Positions 48,701 to 61,025 of a stretch of DNA of 64,000 bases are shown here, one piece after another (positions within the stretch are counted from its first letter, which is position 1; the number at the start of each line of letters is the position of its first letter). Location: contig NC_066850.1 in assembly GCF_001640805.2 (NCBI RefSeq), positions 1 to 64,000 of the forward strand, read 5' to 3'. The translations under genes and the position numbers were made by a program. Under the pieces are notes generated by a model, which saw nothing but the letters and a program-made list of their open reading frames with translations, had not been told where the DNA came from and did no database searches. This DNA is from Lates calcarifer. Taxonomy: Eukaryota > Chordata > Actinopteri > Centropomidae.

Positions 48701-49557
48701 CACTGAGCTGAGAAGCAGCTGATTTATAATTTATATACATGATGAACATATCTCAGATTATCTTCATTTCTCCTCTTGTTGCACGTGAATTCATCTTCTA
48801 ATTAGATTTAGATCCAGGTTTGACCTCATGTTACAGACACTTTGGACAGGTAAACTCACCTGTCCACACTGATGGCACACAGGTTGAGGATGGAGGCAGT
48901 GCACAGCATCACGTCCATGGTCATCAGAGCGTCACAGATGTAGGTGCTCAATGTCCAGATCCCTCCCAGAAACTAAACCAACAGAACAGACACACAAGTC
49001 CTCATAAAACACCCTGAACTGCAGCTACACTGTCTAACACTGTCCCCACTGTCTAAATGTTTTCATCCAAAGTGTCCTCAGTGTGCCAAAGTGTGAGTAA
49101 AAACTCACAACTCAGTGTAGATGTTGATGTATATAAACATCCTCAGTCCTCACAAACCCTTGTCTTAACCGATGTCAGAGCAGCCAAACAGTTCTCACTT
49201 TCCTTCACTTTTTTAAGTTGTATAAGTTTGTAAGGTCTGATGTTGTATCAGTCCTCAGCACCTCATAAACATGTCCTTACTGTGCTGTATTAACTACTGG
49301 TCCTCATAAACACTCACCTCTGAGTACACATAGAGTGGCAGCACCAGCACGGCCAGCAGCAGGTCGGCCACCGCCAGGCTGATGATGAAGTAGTTGGTGG
49401 CGGTTTTCAGGGAGCGCTCAGTGAGCACGCTTAGACACACCAGGACATTCCCCAGGATGATGACCAGGATCAGGGGGACACCAAGGATCAGGGCCAGGTA
49501 GTTGTAGTCCTTCAGGTGAGTCTCACCTGGAGGGCTGCCAGATGTCACATTGTCCAT
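45782..49557 (-). CDS. drd4: Dopamine receptor D4
   Basis: Four coding exons: 49557-49318, 48972-48860, 47902-47211, 45984-45782. Phases agree and give 415 residues. Class A amine-receptor features: TM1 GNVLV; TM2 LAVADLL; TM3 aspartate in [10 protein letters not shown], which binds the amine; DRY at the exon 2/3 junction; TM5 serines in [12 protein letters not shown]6 CWTPFF; TM7 NPIIY; and a very short tail ending LLCCRT with likely palmitoylated cysteines. The long basic third intracellular loop and short tail are those of D2-like, Gi-coupled receptors. Exon layout and the cdhr5 neighbour favour D4. The loop shows no 48-base tandem repeat like the human exon 3 VNTR. The start is the ATG giving MDNVTSGS, with an N-glycosylation site at N3. 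Teleosts can have drd4a, drd4b and drd4-rs; which one this is was not resolved. Confidence 0.94.
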
Positions 49558-49619
49558 GATGGAGGCCCTGAACACAACAGCTGGGCTGCACTCAACATCT
49601 GGACATGACAGAGTTCAGT

Positions 49620-52600
49620 GTCAGTGTTGACTGAGTTTAACATAGTCAGTGTTGATGATGTGGACTGGTCTCACCTCTCCGTTACCTGTCCCAGGTGTTG
49701 GCTCAGTGCTCTCTGTCTATCATCCTAAGCACTTTGATGGAAAAATTAATCTGTGTTCATTGGATTTTTCTCTTCACTCATCATGGTCAGATCTGACTGT
49801 GAATAACAAACTACAAACAATTTGTTTTGACACAGTGGATTAATCTGCTGCTAAAAATAGTCCCCAACAAATCAACTGTTTCTTCCTGTTGGTCTTGAGC
49901 AAGGAGCAACTGATCTAACTGATCTCAGATCAGCAGAAACTCCACCTCTGATATTTCCCTTCAGTCTCTCTTTTTTCTCATGTTTCTGAAATTCTGCTGT
50001 AGTTTGTTGTAGCTGCAGTGAATGAAATCAAAGCCCAGCTGCTGATCTCTGATGGAGGAGGGTGGAGGTGTTCATCTGCAGTAGGTGATTCTTATTGGTT
50101 AGATTCAGGTTGACAGGTCACAAAATAAAACCAGGAGAGAGGTAGAAGCAGTTTCTCCTCCCTCAGTGTGGATGATCTGTCACAGCAGCCATATTGTTTC
50201 TGATGATAAATGATGACCTCCAGCTCACACACATTATTGCTGAGCATGTCTGGATGTTAATAACAAACAGTCTGATGTTGTGTTTCTGTTTGTGATTCAC
50301 GCTGAGCCCACAGCGCTGCTCTTATTTTCGCGGTTACATAAGGAAGTGGAGCAGGTTGTATTAAATGTCAGCGGCATTGTTTGGTGAAGTGTCTCCTCTC
50401 ACAGTGAATCAGATCACAGAGCTGCTCTCATCCTGTGATGCTGCTCTCCAACAGCTTCACCGTTACCATGACGCCCGTGATGAGGACTGACACACAGAAA
50501 TACACACACTACTTTAACATATGTTAGCCTGAAAGCTAACAACATGTCTATGGCTGAGAGATCTGAAGGTGAACACAGAGGACAACGAGGCCCAAAAGCT
50601 CCGTCTGCAGCTGGATGTCACAACACAATCAGACCAAACGACTCCCATCAGGCTGATGAACTGTGGAGCTCGTCACCTCCTGCTGCTCTGCAGCTTCAAC
50701 TCATCAGATTCTCATCAGCTCAGTTCAGACAACGTTTCTACATTGGCTGTCAATCGGCAGCTTCTCATTGACAGGATGTCGACATCAGACGACAGAGAGC
50801 ATGCTGGGAGACATTAACCATGAAGCCAGAGAGCAACAAAACAAAAGGATGGATGGAGGTGTGTTCAGTTTGTGTTTCAGCTCTGTCTGAGTAATGTGCT
50901 GTTAACAGGCGCTCTGATTCATCACAGCAGGAAGTCTCACTAATAAACACATTCAACTACAGAGCTGCTACCAGAGACACACAGCAGCTCAGCTTCTGCC
51001 TCCACTGAAACCTGAAGACCAGCTGAAACCTTTACATAGACCTGAACACCAGCTGAAACCTTTTACAGTCTTACATTATCTTTAGGGTCAGAATATCTTT
51101 GTTCTGACAATAGTTGATTCAACTTTCCCTCCAAACCTTCACAGATGTTTCAATGATTTTACAAAGATGTTCTGATGTGAAAACCTGAAGTTTAGATTTG
51201 AAAAAAATAGTTTGTTGTATCTGTGAATGTAATCCTTTCAGATTTCATGTTTACATTTATGGCATCTGTTGCCATGGTAACCCACCTGTATGACAGGTGT
51301 GGTGACGTCTCAACACACAGGTGTCTGTTGTGATGTTGAGAGGATGATCATTAGCAGCATTGACTAATATCAGACTCTGTGGTGTTTGAGTCAGGAATCA
51401 GGTCCAGACTGTGGAGGAGCTTCGCTCCTGTCATCTCTGAAATAACAGATCTCATGTTTTCAGGACGCTCAGAGAAAAGAGGAGGTGGACATGTTAAATC
51501 AGAAACCATAGCAACTGACCTGAAGACGTTTACCTCAGAGTGATTTACACCAGTTAATCAGAGCGTGTCACTTGGAGGAGGAGGAGAACTGAATGAGTCT
51601 GGAGGTGGAGGACTGAGGAGGTGGAGCATCATATTCTGGGCTGTTTTCCAACAGGAACTCAGAAGTTACTCTTTGTGTTGTAGTTCATTATGAGGGTGGA
51701 GTTTTAGTTTACTGTGGTTTATTTACTGTGAGTGGGCCTGACTATTTTATTCTCACTTTAGCCCGAGATACTTTATAACTGTGGTTAGTTTTTATAAAGC
51801 AAACACTGAGTCATTACGTCTGTGATGGAAACAGTGATCAGTCTTCAAACCTTCACACCTCACATCCACAGGATTCAGCTGTTTGTTCTGCTTGTTGCAG
51901 CTCAGTCACAGTTTCAGCGTAAAGCATCTGTTTTTAAATTTAAATTATACTTTACAGCTCTTTAAAGACATTTTCTGTTTTGATTAAACAAATCTGCATC
52001 TAATTAAAATTTGGTGATAGATGTTTTGTCCTCTGCTCAAGTCAGAAGTGAATCAATATGAAGCAACATGTTGATAATCTGAAGCAATGCTAACGATCTA
52101 AGTAAGTAAGTAACATGATGATTTGTTGATGACGTGTTGTTGATGTGGAGCGATTCTCTCTCATGGATGATTTGATTCTAAGCAGACATGAGACCAGACG
52201 TCAAAGCTACATCGGCGTCCGGTCACTACAACGTGGAGCTGTATTTTTTTTTAAATTATAATTTATTTATATTCTATTTATATTTACAGGATTTTAAAGA
52301 ATGAACTTTGACACTGATGATGCAGAACCAACTGATCTCTGCTCTGTGGTCCAGTGAAGAGGTGTGTGTGATTGGTTGACTGGCAATAACATCACCAGTG
52401 AGTCATGTTTGGTGGGTGTGGCCTTAGCTGCTCTGTAAATGAAGATGAATTAATGTTCTGAGCTGCAGGTGTTCAACAGCTGCACTGCTTTAATATGAGG
52501 TCATCAGGTCATGGTCATGAGGTCACGTGACGGGGAGAGGATGCCGACTCTGAACACAGACTATAATCTATAATCCATTAATTAATGATGATAAATAAAT

Positions 52601-53280
52601 GTAACATCTGGTCTACAATCCAGCTGATAAAACATCTGGGCAGAGACATGTTTCTGATATTTTCACAGTAAAAGCCATAGACACACAAACATGCCATGGT
52701 TTCATGTCTGAAGGTTAAAGTAGGTTTTTTCTTCAGACTCTGTTTCTGTCTGTCAGCAGCAGGTGTATTGATCATAGCGATCTGTTAACAGGAATGAATC
52801 AGCACACTGAGTGGAGTCTGATTCTTCAAACTCTTTACATCCATCAGACAACAACAGCTGTTTATTATGAAATACTGTCTGTTAATCATCAGAGTTTTTG
52901 ATAATCAACCGACATGAATCATTTAAATATGAACTGTAAACACAATACTTTGTTAAGAACTGACATATCTGCTCCATCTATTGGACGCAAACAACAAACT
53001 AACACCAAAGAAAAAATACTATAAATACTACTACTCCTTCACAGTACTACTACTGACCCTTAATCCTTCACTTAAAACCCAGGAGCAGATGTAAAAACAT
53101 CATGAAAATGTTGAGCAGTGATGTCATGTTCATGGAAGTGGAGCCATGATAAAATAAACTCGGTGAGATGACGTCTCTTTGATAAATAAAACTTTGAACC
53201 TGAAATTAAACAGACGTTAGAAACAGAGATCAATTACTGAAGAAAGAAACAAGTTCAAACACACTATTAAAAACAACAGA
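49620..53280. other. Intergenic region upstream of drd4, no gene recognised
   Basis: Ordinary AT-rich DNA. No open frame resembles a known protein and no mobile element was recognised. The drd4 promoter is presumably within the first kilobase but was not defined. Confidence 0.6.
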
Positions 53281-53309
53281 CGCTAAATAAAATGTTGGAT
53301 TATGAGACT

Positions 53310-53580
53310 TGGAACAGAACAGATCAGACCAGAACAGAACAGATCACTGATCCAACAAATGGGAAATTACATTTTCTTTTCTCACAACAGGACAGATCAG
53401 AACAGATCAGATTACATCAGATCAGCTCAGATCAGAACAGAACGAACAGAACAGATCAGAACAGATCAGCTCAGAACAGAACAGAACAGATCATATTACA
53501 TCAGATCAGCTCAGATCAGAACAGAATAAACAGAACAGATCAGATCAGAACAGATCAGATCAGAACAGATCATGATCCTT
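53310..53580. repeat. AGATCAGAACAG-type minisatellite
   Basis: Units of AGATCAG, AGAACAG and AGCTCAG in varied order, with a higher-order unit of about 65-70 bases (TTACATCAGATCAGCTCAG.. at about 53410 and 53485). A flanking motif CTGATCCAACAAAT followed by TTTTCTCACAA occurs on both sides (about 53345 and 53590). Confidence 0.93.
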
Positions 53581-53769
53581 GTTCTCTCGCTGATCCAACA
53601 AATTTTTAAAAAGAAGAAGAAAATTTCTTTTCTCACAATAAAGAAAAAACAGAATAAAGATTCAAACTCACAGTTTAGAGTAAAAGATCCTCCTTCAGGA
53701 AAAACTCATGTCTGCTCCTCCTGTTCCTTTGCTCTTCTGGTTCTCCTCCCTCAGTCAATTTAGTTTTAA

Positions 53770-54120
53770 GTAAATCCTCAGTCCTTCTCTCTCTCTCTTC
53801 CTTTCTTTATCAGTGTCTCCTCCTCCTGTTTCTCCTTCTCGTCTCCTCTGGTCTGAACTGAAAAAAACTTTTTTCTTCTCATTTATAAAAAGATTCAAAC
53901 ACCATCCCCTCCTCTCTACACCCCCCCCCCCCCCCCCCCTTCTCTCCCCCTCTCTCTCTCAGCATCAGTCTGCCTTTTTCTCCCTCTCTGCTCTCCTCCC
54001 TCCCTCTCTCTCTCTCTCTCTCTCTGGTTATTGCTGCTCTCTGATTGGCTGACAGGAGTGATGTAGAAACCCTCCCTGTCTCTCTCTCTCCTCCATCTCA
54101 GCGGGTATTTTTTCTTCTTC
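53770..54120. repeat. Pyrimidine-rich tract with poly-C and (CT)n
   Basis: CT-rich on +, with about 19 consecutive C at 53921-53939 and CTCTCTCT runs at about 54005-54025. Such tracts can form triplex or i-motif structures. No gene. Confidence 0.9.
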
Positions 54121-54824
54121 TCTTTGTTCTGATCTTCCTCTCCTTCTTCTGTGGTGTCTTGCTGATGTCTTCCTGTTGCTTTAGTTATTTAAATATTAAA
54201 CCTGTGTGATTCCTCTTTACTTTTCTGACAAATACAAACTGACTCTGCAGGAATGTTTTTTATCATTAATATTCATTCATTATTAATACAGTGAGAAGAA
54301 AGTTGTAATTTTTCTAGGAACTATTTTATTAATTAACCGTCAGGTCTGACCTGCTCATTCCACCTAAAAAAAACATGGGCAAACAGCACTGCATCAGGCT
54401 CATTCCACCTTAAAATAAAACATAGCCAAACAGCTTGCTCCTGTCAGACAGTGCTCAGGGTGAAAACAGGTGGTTAAATGTCCCCTGTGACACCTGGAGG
54501 ACACCTGATCTGAGGTCAGTCTGCTGTTTATCTGCCTGGAAACAGAGGTAGAGCCTGCTCAGGAATCTGCCCTCAGGTCAGATCCGTTGACTCATTGGTG
54601 GCACTGAGCTCTGCTCAGTACTTTTCTTCTTCTTCTTTGTAATTTTGATCAGCTGCTGGTTTCTACAGAACATCACTGAGTGTTTGGAGGAAACAGGAAG
54701 TAGATCTGACTGAAGTCAAGACGAATTGTCATTAATCTGTTTGTTCCCATTAGTTGCAGAGTGAATCTTTATTATTATAAAGTAACTGTTTTATATTGTA
54801 TCTAACTGATGAACAGGACAGAAG

Positions 54825-55015
54825 AGAGCAGCTATGGCTCAGGAGGTGCAGCACCCACCAATCACAAAGTCAGTGGTTTGATCCCCAGCTCCGTGTGCTG
54901 ATGTGTCCTCGAGTAAGATACCAAACCTCAAATTATCATCAGTGTGTGAATGTCACCTGTAGAGTGGTCGACTTAACCATTTACCATCCACTAACCAAGG
55001 TGAGTTGGGTTACGG
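54825..55015 (+). mobile_element. tRNA-derived SINE-like element
   Basis: An A-box-like TGGCTCAGGAGGTGC (54835-54849) and a B-box-like GGTTTGATCCC (54875-54885) are spaced as in a tRNA promoter. They are followed by a body (GTGTCCTCGAGTAAGATACC, TCAGTGTGTGAATGTCACCT) resembling common teleost SINEs. The GGATGGA minisatellite follows directly and may have grown from its tail. Confidence 0.75.
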
Positions 55016-55017
55016 TT

Positions 55018-55140
55018 AGGTGGGGATGGATGGAGGGTGGATGGATGGAGGAGGGTGGATGGAGGAGGGTGGATGCAGAGTGGATGGAGGAGGGTGGATG
55101 GATGGAGGAGGGTGGATGGAGGAGGGTGGATGGAGAAGGT
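55018..55140. repeat. GGATGGAGGAGGGT minisatellite
   Basis: About eight units of GGATGGAGGAGGGT or GGATGGATGGAGG. Open frames rich in G, W, M and D on + come from this repeat only. Confidence 0.95.
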
Positions 55141-55589
55141 GTTGGGGTGTCAGGGATCTTTGCAGCAGCTTTATCTCTCCCTCACACTCCTCCTCACCTT
55201 CATGTCTTTACCCTCCTCTCAGTCTGTTTCCATGGTGATTCATTGGTTAACTTCCTGTTTATGCCTCTGTTATTTTTATTCATCAATAATCTGCATGTAG
55301 AAACTGAAGACACAATAACTACTGAGCATGGTCAATAACATGATCAATAACACAATCAGAGCAGCAACAGTTTCAGTGATGTTATGGTCTGACTGACCAC
55401 AGTAACTCTAACTCCAAGGTCCAATTAAAGGCTCAGATCTACAATTGACAGGTGTTAAAATAAACTCACCTGTAAAATCACATAGAATCACAGAATATTT
55501 CAATATGTGTAAAATAATTAACTTTTTTTGAAAAGCAACTTTCATTTATAAACCCACAGTCCTACACCAGATATATTTCACTATGCCGA

Positions 55590-55745
55590 AAGGCTGACAA
55601 CAGGCTGACGACAAACCAACGACAGGCCGACAACAGGTTGACGACAGGGTAATGACACACTGACAACAAACAGATGACGGGCCAGTGACAGGCCAGTGAC
55701 AAGCCAACAACAGGCCGATGACAGGTCAATAACACACTGACGACA
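55590..55745. repeat. GACAACAGGCTGAC-type minisatellite
   Basis: Eleven- to thirteen-base units of the type (G/A)ACAGGCC(G/A)(A/G)TGAC with variants, about twelve copies. Confidence 0.88.
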
Positions 55746-55749
55746 AACC

Positions 55750-58050
55750 ACACCTGTTGCTTTCATATGTGAGAGTCACATGTGTCAAACTGTGAGGTCA
55801 TGTGATTCAGTTGTTTGTAGAAACTGTTTTGTTAAATTCAGTTTTAAGAAGAAGATGGTGAAACTAAAACATTTTTAAATCCCGAGTGATGAAGATTTAA
55901 AACTTGTGTTTCCTGTGAAGTGAAACTTGCAGCCTCTTTTATCCAGTGTCCATGTTGTTGTATAACATGTTATTGTTGGTGGTTCAGTCCTTCACTCTCT
56001 GTGCTGAGCTTCATTATGAACCTGGGAGTCTGAACGCTCCACATGTTAATTAGCTCGCTGTTATTAGCATTTGTGAGAGAAAGCAGCAAAGATGTTCTTT
56101 TATCCTCATTCATGATGCTGCTGCTGAATGTATGTTTCATACATTATTCATCACATATGGACGATTTAAAACTGTCTTTATTAATCTGTGACAGACATAT
56201 CAAACTGTATTAAATCCTGTTTTACACCAATAAAAAAAAACCCTGATGGATTCATTTAAATAATAGAATCTATAATTATACTGAACACATGAAAACATGC
56301 TAATGAGAGACACACAGACCCACTCACACATTTAATTTGTTTTCTAATGGACTACAGACTCAAACATCATCAGCTGCTCTGCATAAAAACTATTAATAAT
56401 AATAATAACAACCCACTCAGATATAAACTAATAATAACTAATAACTGGTCAGATGCAGATGATTCCACACAGATATAATAACATATACAGAAAAGGCTGA
56501 AGTGTGATTACACTAAATATTTCCGGTCAGATATGTTTTAAATTGAGTGTAGATGTGTTTATCTTTTCATTCTCAAAGACATGAAAACTGTTTGTATCAG
56601 TTGTTTCAGAGCTGATGTCTCCTCTTTGTCCTTCATCCTCCTCTTTTTCACCTCTGCAAAATAACGTTTCACACATCTCATCATCTGTGACAGAAACTGA
56701 GCCTGGTTCCTGATCAGGTCTCATTTTCTCCATCCTTCACCTCCACCTGCTCCTCATGTACTTTAAGTTTTAACTTTTTCTCATCTAGTTTCAGTTTCAT
56801 AGTGAACATATGACAGATTCTCAGTAAAGTGACTTATAATCAGCTGTTTATGGAGTCATGTGACTCGTTCGCTCTCATCTCTTCCTGTGACATTAAAACT
56901 GATCAGAGATCTGATTGACTTTTGATTACAAACCAGAGATGAAACTGGCTCCATGAATCTTCTTCATGTTTCAGTGACTGGATGTCAGTTTTAGTTTCTG
57001 TATTTAACTGTTGCTTCCCTCAAACAGCAGCAGAAATAATTTAATGTTCCGTTCATGTTGTTTCTGAAACAGATGAATGTCTGAAACATGATTTTATTAT
57101 TATATTTTTTTTCCTGTTTCATCAAACAAATGAAGCTGCATCTGAGTCTTAAATATTTCACACTCACCTGAGGGTCACCTAGATCGTGGATTATAAAGGA
57201 CTCATCTCCTGCCTATGTGTGTGACTCTCAGTGCTGGCAGAAGTAATCAGATACTCATCAGTAAAAGTATTAATAACACAAACTAACAGATGGAGGCAGT
57301 GGTATTCCAGCAACTCCTGTGTCCTGCTCAGTAAAATTCCTGTTTTGGTAGTGATATATAGAGATGTTTCTGGTTAAACTAAAAGGATCTGACTCTTTAA
57401 TAAAAAACTCTGTCTCTGTAGGAATCCTATCATTATGTCGTCAGACTCTGAGAAGAACAATCTGAGTCTGAGTGTTGGTGTTTCTCAAGTGAAGTTGATC
57501 CTCTGATTTTCCTCCTGTGAGTTTTTCCTTCTGTTCAGTTTGACAAAGTTAAAGGTTAAACGTTATCACAATATAAATGTTGTGTCAGAGGATCAATAAT
57601 CTATAATCAGCTGTAATCATGAATGATGATCTGACATTTTCTGACTGAGCAGAAAACTTCCTGTTTGACATTTAAAGACTTGAAACTGTTTCTGTTCAGA
57701 GCAGCTGAGGGAGGTTTTTATTTATTTATTTGTTTGTTTGTAGGAGGAGGTGTGAGAACATTAATGTGTGATCACATGACTTTCCATTTATACTGAAGAA
57801 CAAAGACCTGATTCATCACAGAGGAAACCTTTATTCTGAAAGGATCTGGACCTTTATTCTGAAAGGATCAAGTCAAGAATGAACATTCACATTCTGCTGT
57901 CATATAAACTTCATATAAACTAATTAGTTCCTTCTCTGATATTTCAGTCTTTAGTTTGACTTCTGACCTCTGACCACATACAGTCTTTACAGTTTGAATT
58001 TCTAGCCACAGAAAGTCACGCTCTGTTTAACTTAGTGTAACTGAGTTGTC
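55750..58050. other. Gene-poor region, no gene recognised
   Basis: AT-rich DNA without recognisable coding sequence. It contains copy 2 of the dispersed repeat at about 57285-57475. A GGATGGAGGGAT minisatellite follows at 58075-58175. Confidence 0.6.
57285..57475 (+). repeat. Dispersed repeat, copy 2 (copy 1 at about 5215-5395)
   Basis: Same ordered blocks as copy 1, including GTAGTGATATATAGAGATGT, AACTCTGTCTCTG and TAGGAATCCT, with about 10-20 percent divergence judged by eye. Confidence 0.75.
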
Positions 58051-58497
58051 AACAGATTAACGATTAAGGATTAGAGGATGGAGGGGTGAATAGAAGTATG
58101 GATGGATAGAGGGATAGAGGGATGGATGGAAGGATGGAAGGATGGAAAGATGGATGGTTGGAGGGATGGAGGGATGGCTGCTGTTGCCATAGAGAAAAAT
58201 ACACATTGTCATGGTAACTGAATTCACCCTGAGCCAGATTTTAACACTGAACTTCATGTTTTCAGTTTAGATGCATCTTGGGAGTCGTAGTTCTTCCTCT
58301 GAGTGTTTATGTTGAACGTTTGTTCTGATCATTGAAGAAAGAAACAGCAAAACTTCACTGTAAAAATCTTGATTTTCTCTTGTTAAAAATGGTGGTGTTT
58401 TATCTCCTTTAACCCTTAACCTTTAACCTTTGACCTTTAAGATGAACTCAGTTACAGTTTGAAGTTGAAACAGGATGAACAGGACTGATGATTCGTT

Positions 58498-60101
58498 TCA
58501 TTTCTTTCCAATGCCAAACGGGTCAGATGTGGCGCCGCCGGCCTTCTCGTCACCGCCCTGCAGGGAGGAGCCCAGGTTCACAGTGAGACAGGTGGGGAGG
58601 ACGCAGCGCGGCTGGACGAAGCTGCTGATGCTGCAGGTGAGACAGAGAGGACAGGTGAGACTCTGAGAACCTGAGACTGAACTCACCATCTTCTCCATTA
58701 TCTTCATAATCATCATGTCACCACAGGAAACATCTCTGATCTCACGATAACTTGATCAAAGATCAATAATTGCTGCTGTTGTCAAACTCTCCAACAGGAG
58801 GTTCTTTGGCTCTGGCCACTGATGTTTTCATCAGCCAATCAGATCATTTCACAGAGGTCAGAGGTCAGAGGTCATACATACTCCATAGAGGCGTCCCTGA
58901 AACACAGAGAGAGCGACATAGTTTCACACCTGGACAGATTTTTACCTGTAAACACCACAGGTGAGCAGGTGTCAGGTGAACAGGTGAGTGTCAGGTGAAC
59001 AGGTGAGCAGGTGAACGGGTGAGTGTCAGGTGAACAGGTAAACAACTGAACAGGTGAGCAGGTGAGCAGGTGAACAGGTAAGCAGGTGAGCAGGTGGAGA
59101 CTCTCACCTTGTGTCCGGTGAAAAACTGAAGCTGTAAAACAAACAGAAACAGTTTGAACCTGATGCACCTGAAACCTGGTTTAAAGGTTCAGAAGAGGAA
59201 GAACTCACACGGAGGGAAAGTTGCTCGACATGTCACTCGATCTGATGACGGAAAACAAAATAAATAAACATAAATAAATAAATGCTCTAAAACTTTCTGA
59301 TTTTCTAAATGAAATCAAAAAGATAAAAATAATATTTCCTGAACCGACCCTGAGACGTCGTCGTTCGTCGTGTTGACGTCATGAAGAGACTCAAACCTGC
59401 AGAGAAATCAATCATCTCATTACTGATAATAATCATAATCATCGTCGTTGTCATTGTCATTAATATATTTCTCATTAATTATTATGAAGATGATTCCAAT
59501 TTTATAATTCACTTTTCTCCTGTAATGATTTCAGATTATATTTTCTCATTTGTGTATATTAATTCTGAACATGATTCAGATTTGATTAATTATCAGATTT
59601 CATCGTTAATTATCAGATTTTCATCACAATAATAAGAATGATGTAAAATAAAAATCTGTCAGTGAATCAGGAGAAAACTGATCAGAAATTTATTTTGTTG
59701 TTTTCATGTTGAACAGTGAATAAAAATCATCAAATCTATAATCAGGAGATTTTTATGATTTTTCATCGTCAGAATCTGATGATTATAAATAAAATCTGTT
59801 TATAAAGATTTTTTACAGGAAGTTCTGAGGTCAGATGAAGATGAAGATCTACAGGTGAGGATGAAGTTTCAGACTTACCTGGTGGAGTTTCTCTCTCTGT
59901 CGTCCGACAGGTGAAGACGTCCTGAGTCCTGGTCGTCATGGCTACGGACAGGAAACGAACTCAGAATCAGTTTGATCTTCAGACTCTGGATGTGTTCAGG
60001 TGTCAGACTCACCTGGAGTGGTTGGATGGAAGAGGAGGAAGAGGAGCAGCAGAGGCTGCCACCAACAACATCACCATCATCATCATCTTCATCTTCATCA
60101 T
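58498..60101 (-). CDS. Candidate secreted peptide precursor of calcitonin/CGRP/adrenomedullin type
   Basis: Six exons fit on the minus strand: 60101-60013, 59941-59879, 59241-59209 (33 bases), 59131-59108 (24), 58896-58882 (15), 58630-58498. Every junction has GT/AG and phases agree, giving 118 residues. The start is a signal peptide (MMKMKMMMMVMLLVAASA). Exons 2-5 encode an unremarkable polar propeptide. The last exon encodes CVLPTC, a six-residue cysteine ring as in CGRP, amylin and adrenomedullins, then LTVNLGSSLQGGD, a helix-like stretch where CGRP has its own, and ends FGIGKK-stop, which reads as an amidation donor G plus two basic residues. Odd points: no clear dibasic site before the ring, an Ile rather than an aromatic or Pro at the amidated end, and three tiny exons. 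A TATA box fits the start. The best guess is an adrenomedullin-like (possibly ADM5-like) hormone. The family call rests on motifs only; the gene being real is more certain than its name. Confidence 0.6.
58960..59105. repeat. AGGTGAACAGGTGAGCAGGTG minisatellite in an intron
   Basis: Units of AGGTGAGC, AGGTGAAC and AGGTGAGTGTC, about fifteen in all, between exons 4 and 5 of the peptide gene. On + they contain many AGGTGAG motifs that look like donors, but the gene is read from the other strand. Confidence 0.93.
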
Positions 60102-60167
60102 GGTGGTCGTTGTGGTGATGAGGAGTGGAGCGACAGACTGAGTGTTTGTCACAAACAGAGGGGGCTG

Positions 60168-60175
60168 TATTTATA
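60168..60175 (-). promoter_or_regulatory. TATA box of the peptide-precursor gene
   Basis: TATAAATA on the minus strand, 67 bases before the ATG at 60101. This spacing allows a start of transcription near 60140 and a 5' UTR of about 40 bases. Confidence 0.5.
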
Positions 60176-61025
60176 CTGATCTGAGGTCAGATTTAAACCT
60201 GCCTACTGTTCCCAGACACCACCAGCTGAAGGTCACATGATGTCATGTGAGGGTCATGTGACCTTCAGCCTGTCAGAGGATGAATGATCCTCAGGTCGTT
60301 TAGATATTTACTGATGGTTGTTATCAGCTGATATCAGCACCTCCATGGCAACAGCCCTGATCTCTGATCACTGTCCCTACGGAAACATCATGACATCAGC
60401 ACACAGGGTGAGAACTTTACTCTCTCACATAAACAGATACTCAGTTACTTAGTTACTTATTTACTGGGGCTGTGACGATTCAGATGATTTCACTCCTTTA
60501 TATGTTTATCTGTTTATATCTGAGCAGGCGACAGTAAAGTGTGAACTTTCATTCAATAAACTAAACAGCAGACAGATGGACAGATTGACAGACCTCAGGA
60601 ATCACTGATCATAAAATCTGCAGAGTCTTTCTGCTCTTTGACGTTTGAAACGTGAAACTCACTCAGTGTAAAAGACGACATGTTGGATGTGATGACAAAA
60701 ACAGAAGAACTGAACTTCAATCAACAGCTTTGTTTATTTTCTTCAACATTTATTTAATATTTTATAAGTTAACACATTTACACAAACTGACAAATGACAA
60801 CACGTCACTGTTTCCATCACACATCATGTTTCCAGCAGAGGAAGGAAAAACCACAGAGACTCAGTCACAGGAAAACATTGTCCACTTCCTGAAAATTAAA
60901 AAAGGAATAAAATAAAAAGAGAAACGACGAGAGGAGGAATGACAGAGAATCCACCGCATGTCAGGGACGTTTCTATTCGTCACGCTGTGTAAACTCTGAT
61001 GATTGTGTGTTTGGACAGTCTGTGT

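Noticed and set aside
53281..53600. CRISPR-like array
   Set aside because: Direct repeats are not separated by unique spacers of even length; it is a vertebrate minisatellite.
54835..54910. Functional tRNA gene
   Set aside because: A and B boxes are present, but the surrounding sequence does not form a tRNA cloverleaf and continues into a SINE-like body.
54796..55338. A 180-residue open frame on +
   Set aside because: Made of the SINE-like element and the GGATGGA minisatellite; the protein is repeat-derived.
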